Positions 22,431 to 37,400 of a stretch of DNA of 64,000 bases are shown piece after piece. Numbering within the stretch: the first letter of the stretch is position 1; the number at the start of each line of letters is the position of its first letter. The stretch comes from Amphiura filiformis (Eukaryota; Echinodermata; Ophiuroidea; Amphilepidida; Amphiuridae), in NCBI RefSeq assembly GCF_039555335.1, contig NC_092628.1, forward strand, positions 37,284,965 through 37,348,964, read 5' to 3'. The position numbers and the translations under genes were made by a program. The notes beneath the pieces were generated by a model. It saw only the letters and a program-made list of their open reading frames with translations, made no database searches and was not told the origin of the DNA.

Positions 22431-25342
22431 CTCCGTTTTGGAGCTTAATAATTCAAGACTCAAACAAATTATGCACACAACCCCCCCAAAAAAAAAAACC
22501 TAAGCAGCCCGATTAATTTCAAAAGAAGTCCTCATTATTTTTGTTTATGGCAGAAGTGGCTTTATACGATAAGGCTATAAGCACAATTGGGCTACTAAAT
22601 CAGGAGTTTGGCAACCCTGTTGAAGCGAGTGAGCCAATGATCAACAAAGCCTGGTGCACCACTAGACTTGAGGTAGCGCAAAAAAAAGAAGATTGGAAAA
22701 ACTGTCCTTGGCTGGCTTGGCTTGGGTGCCGGCGCACGTGGCACGTCTGTCAACAATCTGACGAACGTGCAGCACATCTGTCAACAATCTGACGAACGTA
22801 CACGGAATAAGCTTTAATTTTGTTTACACCAGTTTAATCACAAATGCGTTCGTTAAAGCACATCGTGTATATTGGGGTTCTAAATCTAGCATCTTGGTGG
22901 AGAAACGACAACAATATCTTTAGCGAGGTAGCAAATATCAAAGTTTAAAAATAAAATGGCTGTCAAACCCTGACGCACGCCCAGAAAGTCTGTAAAAATC
23001 TAACGTACGCATGCAACGTGTCCGTACAAAAGCATTGGTGCGAGTATAAACACAAACATCCTCGAGGCAAAGCCCCGAGGCAGTGCGTAAATCGTGGTTT
23101 AAATTACTCTAATTTACACATGGACTGGCTCAGTTTTGTCTATATATACCGATTTATCAGTTGTAATATATTTTCAAGGAAATTTATACTCACGTACGTC
23201 AGAATAGTCGGTCGTCAGGTTTGTTGACAGACGTCACTATGCAACTTGTCATGCCGCCATTGCTTGTAATTTTGCCAAGAGCTGATGACGTTCAACATCC
23301 GGGCACCTATTACATCATGTGACGTTGTATTATAAAGGCTGGTCTGGCTTTGAGCAAGAAATATGGTCGTATCTTAAGTACGTCAGATTTTGACAGATAG
23401 AAGGAAGAAGTTTTTAAAACCATGATAAAATCAAAACAAATTGTAGCCTAAGAAAAAAATGAATATAGTTCAAGACAAAATGCATTTCGTTATAGGTTGA
23501 CCATTGTGGTTTTCATGGTAGACACTGTTTAGTGAAGTTACGATCGTTTGTAACTGAACCACGAGTTTGACAGACATACCTGACGTACGTAAGGGTGAAT
23601 TTCAATTTGTTTTATTTATAACATTAATCTTACTTAGGACCACGATATTTACATTTTTGTAAATTATTTTTATGTACTTTTGACCCACCTATCATGTAGT
23701 TCTATTGGGAATCACAATAAAACAGTATGAGCTGTTGGGAAAGAGACGTCACTGCATGTTCAAAAATCAATGATGAAAAACGTGGAATTCAGAAAACTTT
23801 TTTTTTTTTTTCAAATTTTTAATGAAAAGATCGACTCAAAACTGTGTGTGTTGTGTCTTTATTAGTTATTTTTGCCTCTGAACTTACAAATAAATCAATT
23901 CCTTACTCATAACATTAAGAAAAAAAGAAATGAAATAAGCATATTTCTTTGGTTGTAAAATAACGCCTTAGCATATTTTGACTCATATATGTAACGTGTA
24001 CATGGCCATATACGGTACGATACTTAATGATCTAATCTTTACAGTCAAAAATTGCTCCCCCCCCCCCCCGCCGGAACAAGGCGGTATTAAAGGTAGCACA
24101 TTCTCCACATGTACTCGCTGGAATTAAGAGGGATTATAATATCCTAGTCGATACTTCAATTGATCAATAATCGTCTATGCCTGCTGCACGGTCAGTGTCA
24201 GAGCATCGAGATGGTCAGAGCATGTGACTAAGAAAGTCAGTCAGAAAGAAAAGATTTGGAATAACAAAAATATTGGAACTATTTTGTGATCATAAATCAG
24301 ACGAAATTCTTGCTAAATTAAAGGTTTAAAATCATAAATATGATGATGATCGATAGGCCTATAAAAATAAAAGAAACTATAAAAAGTTGATTCATAGGCC
24401 TGTAATATACAATTCAGAACATACATGAGCATATTAAAATACTACTTGGTAAATTCGAAAAAATCAAGTGACAAGTAGGCCTATTAGTATTATTAAAATA
24501 ATAAATCAATTATTTTATATCAGGGCTATGCATGTGTGAACTTGCACTTGCAGCAAGACGGCAACTGTTTACTATGTATTGCGTCAATCGATTATAGAGT
24601 GATCAAGTCGAGAGTCATCCAGCGAGAACAGTGGGAGAATGTGCTTCCTTTACCGCCTTGTTTTTGTGTCCCCCCAATGTCCGATGACCTGCCAAATATT
24701 GCTTGCCCTCCCACCCCCTGGTCCTTGGCCAGCCAAAAAATCTTTACCCCCATTTTACCCTCCCCCAGGCAGGCTCATAATTATTGCACACGACAATCAC
24801 AGTGATGATACTGAATCAGCATTTTTATGTGTACTACCGGTATTGACACACTGTCATGACTGTCACAGTCTGACACACACACAGACAGACAGAGTTAATT
24901 ACAGTTACACACAATGGAATGAGCAAGTTCACACGCAACATCAACAACCTTTTATGCCAAATTATTTATATTGAATTTGAATATGAATGAACTTACACCA
25001 TCTGTATCCCATGACCACGTTTACATGTCAGCAGTAGAGAAAAAATTCGATCGCCATCTGCTTGCTTGCCAATACTGCATTGTGTTGAGTTGAAGCTGAG
25101 CTGCTGCTGTATGTGTCATGTATGGAATGGATTTTTGGGTGACAATCTACGTGGCTAGCTAGTCTTCACCGCTTTCTTGTTTTCACTATGGGCATTGTTC
25201 ACTTGCGTCTTTACGAATGCGATAAGTCTAGTTTTTGCAATTGACTGGCAACTCTGTCCTAAGGCTGTCGATAGCATGAATGCACACGAGCTGTTAATAA
25301 ATCAATTAATTAACTATTTTGCATGTCTGATGTTGACTGTTG
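22431..25342. other. Intergenic stretch upstream of GTF2H4
   Basis: Contains a C run (22418-22429), a 34-bp direct duplication (CTGTCAACAATCTGACGAAC at about 22747 and 22776), scattered TACGTCAGA/TTTGACAG motifs, a poly-C tract near 24057 and a CA/GACA-rich patch near 24850-24895. The GTF2H4 promoter and 5' UTR must lie near its right end, but I see no clear TATA box. Confidence 0.4.
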
Positions 25343-25470
25343 ATGATGGCATCGACTTTAATGGGAAAGCAATTAGATTGCAAAGATTTACACGGTTATC
25401 TGCGTACTCTACCTGCTGCTGTACTTGATAGATTGTACAATCATCCTGCGACATGCCTAGCTGTGTTTAG
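25343..25470 (+). CDS. GTF2H4: GTF2H4 coding exon 1
   Basis: Encodes '[20 protein letters not shown]' and '[15 protein letters not shown]', the conserved N-terminal helix block. It ends in phase 2 before donor GTGAGT. Confidence 0.95.
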
Positions 25471-28400
25471 GTGAGTCTGAGAGTCGGTCCGACCCGCGGC
25501 CCTTTTTGCTTTGCTGCTGTTTTTACTCAAGAACTCTAGCATCACATTTTAGTACAGGGAACCCATACCATATAGACCATGGGACAAGGCTTGCTAAGTG
25601 CTTCAGAAAGTAGTTTTCGTTCTCCCTTTCTGGGTAGAGGATGGTTTATACATGAAAATATAGCTATTATATCACTGATCAATAATATAACATTTCCCAC
25701 TTTCAAAAGTTGCACGTTACTGTGTAATTTAGGAGTTATTTGGGGTTAAAAATGTGTTTTTCGTGATTTTTTTCCATTTTTGCCCAAAAATGTCATATAT
25801 TAAAATAGCTGTAACTTTCAAAATAAATTGAGTAGAAATTTCATTTCTATTGTAGATGTTACATATTACATGGATGTCTAACACTGGTGAATAAAAATGT
25901 CACAGCACAACTTTAAAATATAAAAAAAATGGCAAAAACCATATTTTTGTGCTATTTCGGCCATTTTTGAGCTAAAAATGTAATTTTTGCATGGGGATAA
26001 AAATAAATATAAATTCTATTGATTTAAAAAATATGTCATTATGTCAACCTAGTTATTCTGAACAAAAAAGTTAATACTGGTGAATGTCTGTGACCTATAG
26101 TTTTTGATCTATGGCCCTTTCAAATTCATATATGGACTAAAATAGCATGTTTTTGTTCAATATTTCCAATATTACGCCAAAAATGGTCCTTTATGGCCAT
26201 TTTAACCAACTTAGTTAGTTTTTGGAAAGTGGAACTTCACTTAATAATATGAACATGTAATTGTACTTTAATGTTAAGCTATTTCAAGATCCACTAGTAT
26301 GCCCACTACAATGTGGTAGCAGCAATTTTATCTACTTTCAATGCAGTAAAATGATGACTAAAATGATTTTGCTGCATTGAAAGTAGTAAAATTGACGATA
26401 TAATTGCTTCTGCCATGGAAACCGAGCTACCAGTGGATCTACAACTAGCTTAAAATGAAAGTACTATAATATATCCATAATATATGTGAAGTTCCCACTT
26501 TCCAAACACTGAAAATTTTGTTAAAATTACAAAAAAGTACCATTTTCAGCCTAATTGGAAAAATTGACAAAAACATGCTATTTTAGTCCGTATGTGAATT
26601 TGAAAGGGCCATAGATCAAAAACTATAGGTCACAGACATTCACCATCATTAACTTTTTTGTTCAGAATAACTAGGTTGATATAATGACATATTTTTTAAA
26701 TCAAGAAAATATATATTTATTTTTTTTTTTTATGCAAAAATTACATTTTTAGGTCAAAAATGGCCAAAATAGCACAAAAATATGTTTTTTGTCATTTTTT
26801 TATATTTTAGAGTTGTGCTATGACATTTTTATTCACCAGTGTTGGAAATCCATATGACATGTAACATCTACAATAGAAATGAAATTTCTACTCAATTTAT
26901 TTTAAAGTTACAGCTATTTTAATATTTGACATTTTTAAGGCAAAATGGGAAAAAAATCACTAAAACACATTTTTAACCCCAAATAACTCCTAAATGAGTA
27001 AAGTAAAACGGGAACTTTTTGATATTAATTCAGACATATATTTACTCTTGATTTGTTATGTTTTTATGTTCTGCCCAAGAGTGGACTACGGAAGTGAAAG
27101 ATAAATGCCCATGTCCCATAGTCTAATAGTAGCTCTGCACAAATAGGGCAGCAGTGCAACACCAATATGAAAATGTCATACCAATAAATGATGTGTCTGC
27201 TTTACCAGTTTTATTAGTTTGCGTTGCGAACTAATCAAATTTGCACACGATAGTTAAAATGCATTCGATGATAGTGCGTTGCTATCGTTTTTCGGTCTGA
27301 CAGCGGTGCAATTTTTTGCACAGAAATATTTATGAATTCTGTAAATGTTGAAATTTGGATGAATGTTATATATTTCAATGACTCCACTCAAGTCAATTGT
27401 ATCTTTTGAGCAAGATTTGCCTATTTTGGACAGGCTAAAATTTTGCTGAAGTGTTATTTTAGCAACATTTTTGATGTGATCGCCTGTCGTGATCGGCTGT
27501 GTTTACTTCTGAATTTCCATTGCTTTACACGGTGTCATGCTTCAGTGAATCCAACTAGCTTTTGAATGCAATGATCTCTAGCAAGAGTGATCGAAATTCG
27601 TCCCTCACATGAGGGACGGAAATCAATAGATAAATAGATGCACTGAAAAGTTTTAAGAGTATTTTCATTCAATTAAACTTGAATGGGTATTTGACTCTTA
27701 ATAAGGTGAATATCTATGCCAAATGAATCGAAGGTGGTACATGTATGTACTTTTGTCGTAATTTGCCGCATTTTGACTTGTGAGGGACGGAAATCAATTT
27801 ATTTTAGAAACCACAGCAATAGTAACTCTGGAATGAAATGTTTCTAAATTTTGTAACTTTATATCAGGATACCTGGGCATCAATGTCAATAGATGGGGTA
27901 TGTGTCATTGTAATTTATTCAAGAACTTTTACGAGAAAAAACTTTTTACGATTAATTTTGCGAGAGTTGGACAAAATTTCATAATGTCAACTTCAACAAC
28001 CCCCTTCCTTGAAAACAGGGACACATTTTTTATTCATCTAAATTGTATTATTGATAGTAAATGTATTGTTGTTAATTTGCAAAACAAAATAAACTACAGG
28101 AACTCTTCTTGTTATTTAAAGCTTAAAATTTTTTAATTTGTACCGGTACTGCGATGTCTGTCCCTCACAGTGTAATTTTGTTGACCTAACTTTACAGACC
28201 CCGTTTAGGCAGAACGTACAGCAAAATTTTACTTTTTCTTTTGGATTAGTAAAATATGGTATTTTGAGATTAATTATTATACTGTGCACAATATGCACAA
28301 ATTTATAACAATTTTAATTTTTGGCCAAATGTTACCTAATTTCCGATCACGCTCTAAGAATGTGAAGCTATCAGTGAGGAAATTCTTGGCTAGACTTCTC

Positions 28401-31400
28401 AAGCAATCCCGCTGTTGAGGTTATTAAAGCGCTCTATCGGGCGATACTGCTTTATACGGTGAGATCTAGTACAAGGAACTTATAATACGGACAACATACA
28501 TGTATATACATGTAAGACCGTTTATAGGTATACTAGGTGAATTCAAATTTGCCATCAAATTGCATCGTTTTATATATCAAATTAAAGCCCTTGAGTAAAC
28601 TAAGCCAAAACTGAAAACCTTTTTTTCATAGCACTTTCCGTAGCAAAGTTACATCTTGTCAAAGATTGACTTTCATCAAAAAAGATTCAGCTAGCAAAAT
28701 TCCCCAAAACGGCATTTCGGGGTGTTTCTAGATCTTAGTCTTATGGCGATGGCAGCTTTTTTAATGGAACTGCTATCAAAATCCTCTAAAATTCCATGTG
28801 CGACTTGATTATCACCATAAAAAATCATATATTTGGGTCAAGTGAAGTATAGAAAACATATTTATGTAGGTTTCCTTCACCCACCTATTCTCGAAAAAAT
28901 TCAAATTTCTATGTAAATATGCATTGTGTTGGGGCCCCGGTCTCGGCGAATTCGCTGACTAGTAAATGTGTTAACTAAGGTTTGCCTAGGTTACCTACCG
29001 TTTAATACTGTAAGTAGGGTTGTAAGGGGTGGAAAGTTTCCGGGAATTTTGAAGGGCCCGGGAATATTGGGAATTTGGGGAATTTTCAATTATTGGCTTT
29101 TATTATGTTTTAACTTGTATTTTAATATTTAGGGCCTAATCATTCAGAAAGCAAATTTAATCTTTTCACAACATACATTATATTTGATGTTTACAATCAG
29201 ATAAGTCCTACCAATAAAGAATAGGTCTTGTTTATATGTTCTTTTACCACAGATTTTCAATATTTAAAAAATGACAAAGATTTTTTCATGTGGGATTTTC
29301 CAAGTCCAGCATCTTGCATATTTTCATCCTAAGTAAAATGTTGCATATTTTGGGAATTCCCAATTACCATTATAATAGTTCATTGCTATTTCTTAACCAA
29401 AAATGTATGTACATGTAGTTGGGATTTTTCAATAGCTTTGAGTCACTGAGACAAACATTTCTATCTATTTTGCCTTTAAAATATTGGAGTCATTTTGAAT
29501 GACAATGTAACTTGCCATGTCATATTTATAATTGACTTCTTCAATCAAACCTCTTAAAATTGCCATGAAAATGGAAAATTTTCTTATCATTTTCAGAAAT
29601 CATTTGTTAAATACTTTCACAACACAGGTATAGGCTACCATACTTCTTGAATAATGAATATGAATGCTGTAAATTTTATAATTATGTTTTGGCATCAAAA
29701 CATAATTGGTGAATGGTGATTATGAAAAGTAATTGGTGATTATTTGTATTTAATTTTGAAAAGTCCAACCAAATGCAAAAAAAATGTGCGTATGTAGGCA
29801 TACATCATGGTACATACGTGTATTTTGGTACTGAACAGACAACGTTAACTCCAGGGCATTAACTCATGCAAGATCTTTGTAGTTCACATCTTATGAGCTA
29901 CATGTAGCACCAGCCCTGTATGCATGATTTTTTTTTTTTTGGGGGGGTGCTGATTTTGAAAAAGTGGACCTTTTTTTCAAGGTGGGGAGGGTGAAAATTG
30001 TGATATTTTGGGACTTTTTGTATACCTTTGCAAATTAGGGGGCCGCACCCCCTCTGCATACAGGCCTGTGTAGCACTGAATAAGAATTTTAAATTTAATA
30101 TTCAAGATCACTTAGCTGTTAGCTGGTAACAAAAAGATACTGCTAAAAGTATTCTATTAAAGTCTTTATGTAATAAGTTTAAGATAATGATTATCCCTTC
30201 AGAGTTTTGTGGTTATTGTTTCAAAATTCATACCAGCTAGTGTAAGATGTTTTACAGCACAAAAATATAATGCAGTATAAGATCTGGTCATGCTTGTTGT
30301 TTTTTGATAAAAATGGTTATTGATCATTCTTGAAGTTCTTTATATTGATTGTATGCTCTTATAAATTACTCCAATACCCTAATCTTTACAGTGATAAAAA
30401 AAATGAGTGATTCCCCTATCTAAACTATGATTTTTAGATTTGAATGAAAATTCACGAAAATTCCTGTTAATTCCCAAAATTTCCAGTGGAAATTTTCCAC
30501 TCCGAAAATTCCCGGGAATTTTACAACCCTAACTGTACGGGAAATCATTAAAGGAACAGTCAAGAATAGGATCTGTCACCTGGATCTGGATCTGAAAGAT
30601 TACTGGTCAACGCTCCAAGTGGAGCCAAACAATCAGTTGTTGTGCACAGTTGTTGTTTAATCGAACTTTTGAGTACTTGTGTCTTGAAATTACTTGGTTC
30701 GGTTTAAATTGTGGTTAAATGCGGTAGGGTAAACTTTTCCAGTCGGAAATCGTTTGATGGAAGAAAAAGTGTTTTAAACAGTTCTTGTTTGCAGGTGGAG
30801 TCTGGTTATGCGTTGGTGTGTGAGTAGAAGGAGGTCGTTGACCTGTACACAGCGTCACCATTCCTATATCTTCATGTCATAAATTGCCATGATAGTAACT
30901 ACAATGTAGTTGTTCAACAGCATGACATGGCGATTTTGTTCTCTGTGATTTAATAGTTTCGAGCTAAAAGGCTGAGCACTCCAGGCAAAGTATAACACAC
31001 CCCCAATTTCTTCTGATGAAATTAAGCACCCTGGTTGCTTTTGAGGTACATGTAGCATGCTCTGCCTGTGTGTTCCAGCAAAAATCATGTTGGAAGTGAA
31101 CACCTAAGTACTGGGTGTTATTTGTCTCCTCCAAGTCAACTCCCACATACTGTGTGGATCAGTAGATAGAGTATGGAACGATAACTACTTCATTTCAGTC
31201 ACATGATCATTGCCAACTTTTAAGAATGGGGGTCTGGATCAATTCAGCAATGTGCGGACAAAGCCAAAAATAAAGGTTCATGGAATTTGCCTAAATCTTG
31301 TGATAGGAAAGGTATTTGGGTCTAATGATTTTGTAACTTGATCAAAATTCGAAAATCCCTTGTTGCCATGGTAACGGTTCTTTGAAGATTGCCACAGGGA

Positions 31401-34400
31401 AAGTTCATTTTTTTTTTTTTTTACAGTTCGAAAAAGACACATTTTTCTAGCTAGCACTAATGAAATTGCTAGAAGTATGGAACAATTTAAATTGCTGCTG
31501 ATAAATACCTATGTATTAGACGTTACAAAAATGGTATTGCCAGTTTTCTCACCCACCTAGAATATTGTGTAATATGCAATGCAAAATCCCTCTTTTTTGC
31601 AAATTTTTTCATTAGTAAAAGTGGTATAACTTTGAAATTCAATTACTCTCAAGAAGAAGTTTGCTGATTAAAGACAGGGGTTGGATGAGAATGACTATGA
31701 ATGGGGATGATCAACCAACCAATAAAAAAATTGGGGTCTTCACCCCATAATGAAGTTTTACTTTGAAGAAAGTTCGCTATTTTCGATAAAAATGAGCTAA
31801 TTACATAGCACTTTCACAGTATAAAAATCCTTTACTGGCTTGTGATTTGCAAATAACATACCCAGAATAGTTCATTGACCCATAATAACCATTGGTTATC
31901 ATTTATTTAAGTAATTTTCACTTAGTAAACTGTCAGTGACCCTCCCCAGCCATATGGTTTAATGCATGAAAAATGTGCAAAGTTAGGGCGCAACATGGTT
32001 ACCATGGGCATTAATTTCTTGGTGGTGGTTATCTGTCTTTTACAATCTCTACTCTTCCTAAACAATGGATAAATCGATTATAACTAATGAAACCAAATAA
32101 AACACATTATATTTCAGTTGGTCACTACTCTGGAGTAGGCTAGGGGTTTTCCATGTATAATAATCATTTCTACTTCTTATTTAGGCCTATTAGCCACTTG
32201 CAGTTCATCCATTATGCACTATATGCGGGAGAGCCTCGAACTGGCAGCATACATGAAAGGAAGAATTATGTAACCTTACACAGAATGTTATATGACTGGT
32301 TCAATTCCCATTCATGTATGCTGCCAGTTCGAGGCTCTCCCCGCACATAGTGCATAATGGCGGAACTGCAAGTGGCTAATATTCACTACTGGACTCATTG
32401 ATTGACTTTATCTGAAATACCTCACCAATAATCTACATATGGTTTAAACATAATGAGAATGTGATAATTTCGTGGATTTATAATATTAAAGTCCTTTTTA
32501 CCAGTTGTTTCTACCTTATCTGGGGTTTATAGCAACAACAGCAACTGACATACCAAGTAACATTTTTCTTTGTTTTATACAATGTTATCTATAAATCTAG
32601 TTCTAAGACTGCATGATACTGAAAACAAATCTCAAATGTAAGAAAGATCAAACATTGTACAAAACAATAGAAAAATGTTTATAAAAACATGGGGACTAGA
32701 CAATGCACTTGAATTATTGTTTTTAAAATGCAATGTCACATTTTTTTTAAAAAGTTAAATGTGGTCATGGTGAAGCCATTGCCAACCCATCATAAAGTGA
32801 TGCTCAAGTCTTTACTTTGTGTAGATTGTTGTTAGAATTATAAACGGAGTCGCTCATGTGTGGGATTTTCTAATGAGATCATGAACAGTGCCTGACAGAT
32901 GATGCTGACACTGCTAAGTTTGTCATCTTATACTCTAAATAATCTATTTGTCCCCAAATTTAAGTAATAGGAGTAATGGGATGATAAAGTTCTGGTTTCT
33001 GCACCGTTTGCTTTAGGCACTCTTGATATACCATTGTATCTGCAGGATCTGCAAATTCATCATTGATCTTTCGGAAAAAAACTACTTGTGTGTTGTGGGG
33101 TCAGATACTCGTCTCAGATGTAGGCCTGCTAAACATGCTAAATGCCCTCTTGTTGCTATTTTACATCCGCCAAAAACGCATTTGCTTAGCAACAGCAGAA
33201 GGGTCTCTCTATTCCCAGCCCGGATTCCCAGTGACCTCTCCATGCTCATACCCATCAATAATAAATTCTTTCTGCTTCTTGGAAATTGGGTTTGTTTGTT
33301 TCTTGCTGACTATAGGTTAAATACCACTAATATGTATTCCACGGGCTTCAAGGGCAAAATGGCTAATTTCGGGTGGACGTTTCTCATATTCAGAACTCTC
33401 ACAGTTAAATGCCACTAATATCAGGTGAAACTATATGATTTACATGCCAAATGATCAAAAACTCAACATAGGTTGACCTGAGATTTTTCTTGTTTTAACG
33501 CACTGAACCGTAAACACCTCAAAATGGCAGTGCGCACTCGAAGCTGAAAGTTACAATATGTTAGGGCGAATATTTACTAAAAACCGTAGCCGTGCGTGTG
33601 AATTTTGGTACTATTACAACAAAAATGTCATATAATGAGAGAAAATATACCATTTTGAAGCATCAAACCCTAAAAAGTACTTTTTTGGCTATATTACTTG
33701 GTCAATTTCAGCGATTTTAAAGCAGTCTTTTCAGATGCCATGCAAACAAATAGTTACCTATTAGTGGTATATAACCTTTTTCATGCCAATTCATGACCTA
33801 ATCATATCTCTGATTCAGAAAGAATGCATTGCTGTCCGTTTGTATTTCCTCTTATCTTGGCTAGAAGGCTTTTTAACTTTGATGTTTGTAATTTTGTCAT
33901 ATTTTCCTGACTGAATGTGAGCTACTAGTGTCAATGCTTCAATGCTTTATGTATGTCGATGTACATGTTTCCTTGGGTAACTGAATAGCGTTTGCAATAC
34001 CTCTTGAATCCACCGTAGCTAGTAGATTCATCTAATGAAGATAAAGCTTCACATACTTCCTATTTCTGATTGGTGTTCTCGTAGAATTGGTGAACACTGT
34101 TGATTGTACTGGGTTAGCTGCCTGATGTTAAAAGCAGCACATAGTTCATGATGTTGATGATTTTCAAATGTTTCTTGGTTAACATTTTCTGATGTTGAAT
34201 TCCCTGAAGATCCATCTGCTGGAGATGAAACTTTACATGCTTCCTGATGTTGAGGGCTAAGCTTAAAACTTCCAAACGGCGTGCCATTGCTTGCCCCTTC
34301 CGCCTGCCAACAAATCTCCCCCACACATGACATATGTTTGAGATCCCAATTTGCAAACCTTATAATAATGGTCTAGATGTACATGTATAATGCAAGCGTA

Positions 34401-37400
34401 GTGAGCAAAAGAATTTGCATATTTGAACATTTCTGCACTGTTTTTCTAAGCCCTTATCAGAGCGTGTCTGTAGTATAGTCTGCCCCGTAAATGTGCTCCA
34501 ATGTCCATTGCCCCCACCTAGCTTGCAGTGGCAAACAAAAACCTGGGCAAATCATTATTGCACAGCCCTGATTGGTGTTCTCGTAGAGTTGGTGAACTCT
34601 GTTGTTTGTACCGGTATCTAGCTGTCTGATGCTAAAAGCAGTGGCAAACTTACAAAAACCTCTCATGACGGCTAGGAACCATGGTATAGGTTCATTTGAC
34701 CTGCCAAAATTGCTCCCCCCTTTTTTGGGGTTGCCAAAATTTCTTGGACACCCCCCCATATTTACCCTTCCTACAGGGCTTATCATTATTGCACAGCCCC
34801 TGATTGGTGTTCTCGTAAAGTTGAACTCTGTTGTTTGTACTGGGTAGCTAGCTGTCTGATGCTAAAAGCAACCTGTCTTCCAAGCGCTGCCCCCTATCTG
34901 TATTTAATAGCGCTGCGATCTGTCTAATCTGCTTAACATGCTTAAAAGGCCTGTATGTATAATATAGCTTGTTTGTACCATTTAAAACTGAGACTCAAAT
35001 TTAAGAAGTCACTTAATCTTTTCATCAATAGAAATATATTCAATAATTATTTCATTACGGTTATTTAAACACAATCCTTTTAAGCGAAACTTGTCTTTTT
35101 TGCCATAAATTCCCCTTAAAAAATACACATTTTTCAAAAACTTGGTACTTTTAACAAGCCAGAACTTCTTTAGAAGTTGAGACCCCAATTTTTTGAAACT
35201 ATATATCTGTCAGCAAGGGTTCACTCTAGCTATGCCACCATACAATTACAAAATATCAACTTCTTCTTTACAGTTACATCCCTTCAATGTTGGGGTAAAA
35301 TGACATTTACAATTTTTGCCCAAAAATGTGTTTTTATGCCTCCACCGGAGGTATTATGTTTCCTGGTTGTCCGTCCGTCCGTCCATCTGTCCGTCCGTCC
35401 ATCTGTCCGTCCGTCCGTCCGTCCGAGCTTGCGGGTGCAATATCTTGTAACTGGTAAGATGTACAGTGATGCAATTTGGTGGGGGGATGGTCGTTTGCGG
35501 TCTTCAAATTCCAGTAGGTTTGGTTAGTGGGTCAAGGTCACCCAAGGTCATCTAGGGGTCATCTGAGGTCAAATTAGCAAAAACCGTTGTATGGGCATGA
35601 ACCTTGGTGTACAGTGATGCAATTTGGTGGAGGGATGGTCGTTGGCGGTCTTCAAATTCCAGTAGGTTTGGTTAGTGGGTCAAGGTCACCCAAGGTCATC
35701 TAGGGGTCATCTGAGGTCAAATTAGCAAAACCGTCAGTATGGGCATGAACCTTGGTGTACAGTGATGCAATTTGGTGGAGGGATGGTCGTTGGCGGTCTT
35801 CAAATTCCAGTAGGTTTGGTTAGTGGGTCCAGGTCACCCAAGGTCATCTAGGGGTCATCTTAGGTCAAATTAGCAAAAACCGTCGTATGGGCATTAACCT
35901 TGGTGGGTACTGTAAACATTTAGAATCAAATTTTTTGAAGGTCATTTTGGGGTCATCTGGGGTCACACAGAGGTCATCTGAGGTCAAATAACTTAAAACT
36001 GTTGTATGGGCATGAAACTTGGTGGGTACAGTCAACATTTAGAGTCAAATTCTTGGACGGTCATTTTGGGGTCATCCGGGGTCACCCAAGAGGGGTCATC
36101 TGAGGTCAAATAATTTAAAACTGTCATATGGGCATGAAACTTGGTGGGTACAGTCAACATTTAGAGTTAAATTCTTGGAAGGTCATTTTGGGGTCATCTG
36201 AGGTCAAATAACTTAAAACTGTCGTATGGGCATGAAACTTGGTGGATACAGTCAACATTTAAAGTTAAATTTTTGGATGGACATTTTGGGGTCATCTGGG
36301 TTCACACAGGGGTCATCTGAGGTCAAATTACTAAAACCGTCGTATGGGCATGACACTTGGTTGGGTACATTCAACATGATACGCCTCAAGGTGGAGGCAT
36401 TGTGGCCGACGCTTTGCGTCGAGAACCGCGCAAGCCGAGAACCGCTCTAGTTTCTACTTAAAATTAAAGGATCTTTTAAAAGAGTGACAAGCTCTTTCTT
36501 CATTTGCAAGGACTACCAAGGCATGCCCCTATCTGAAGAAAAAAATAAAAAATTATATCACATCTTATATATTTGTGGCATTCGACCAAACTTTGCCCTT
36601 TTTCAAAAATGAAAATTGTAAATTTTGGTCATTTTCGACTTATATTTGTTTTGTCCGTTACCATGCCAACAGGCCAAATGCAACTTTTTAAATGTCATTT
36701 TTAAAATGTCCCCCTAAACCCTTTCCATGCTAAAAAGAATCAAGGATTTCTATTTTTTTGAGTTTGTCCACATATTTAAAATTTTGCTTGACGGTAACAG
36801 ACCCCTAGTCTTAAACACATTAAAACAAAATGAAGGAAAATCATGTTTTTGAATTGTTACTGTACTTGTTATTATTTTGGTGAAATAAGATTCACAAAAT
36901 GTTCTGGTATGTATGAACAGGGTTCATATTTTCTAAATCGTTCGGATGATGTTCTAGCACTACAACTTTGAATTTTGCCAAGTCGCCATCTTGTCAGCAC
37001 ACATACATGTATTACTTTCGTGCTACATATTGGGAATATTTTTCTTGTTATTTTGTGATCTCATGAAAGATGCACAAATCGGCTGAAAAAGTTGCTAATG
37101 ATTGTCTTGACTCTGTTGTGTTTTTGTTCTAGGGAATTGCCAGAATTGGGTAAACATTGTGTAATGCGGGTCTTGTTTGTTGACAAACCAGTCGCTAAAA
37201 CTGCTGTGGAATCATGGGTAATGAAAACTCATCAAGAGTAAGTATATTGCATCCCACTGACCCATTCATCTTGAATTTCTTTTTAAAATTCTTGTATTTT
37301 AATTTCATTTTAATCCATGGTACAGATCTCCATTGGTGGCCTTTTACTGTGATTTTGGCCCAATTCAGTTGGTAACATAGGTGTGCATTTCCTCAGGTGC

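Noticed and set aside
24536-24974. Two overlapping plus-strand frames upstream of GTF2H4
   Set aside because: Low-complexity Pro/Ser and His/Thr composition and frame overlap suggest chance; the region more likely contains promoter or 5' UTR.
35461-36370. Dense AGGTCA/GGTCA motifs as a nuclear-receptor enhancer
   Set aside because: They are a by-product of tandem repeat units; nothing in the sequence shows binding or conservation.
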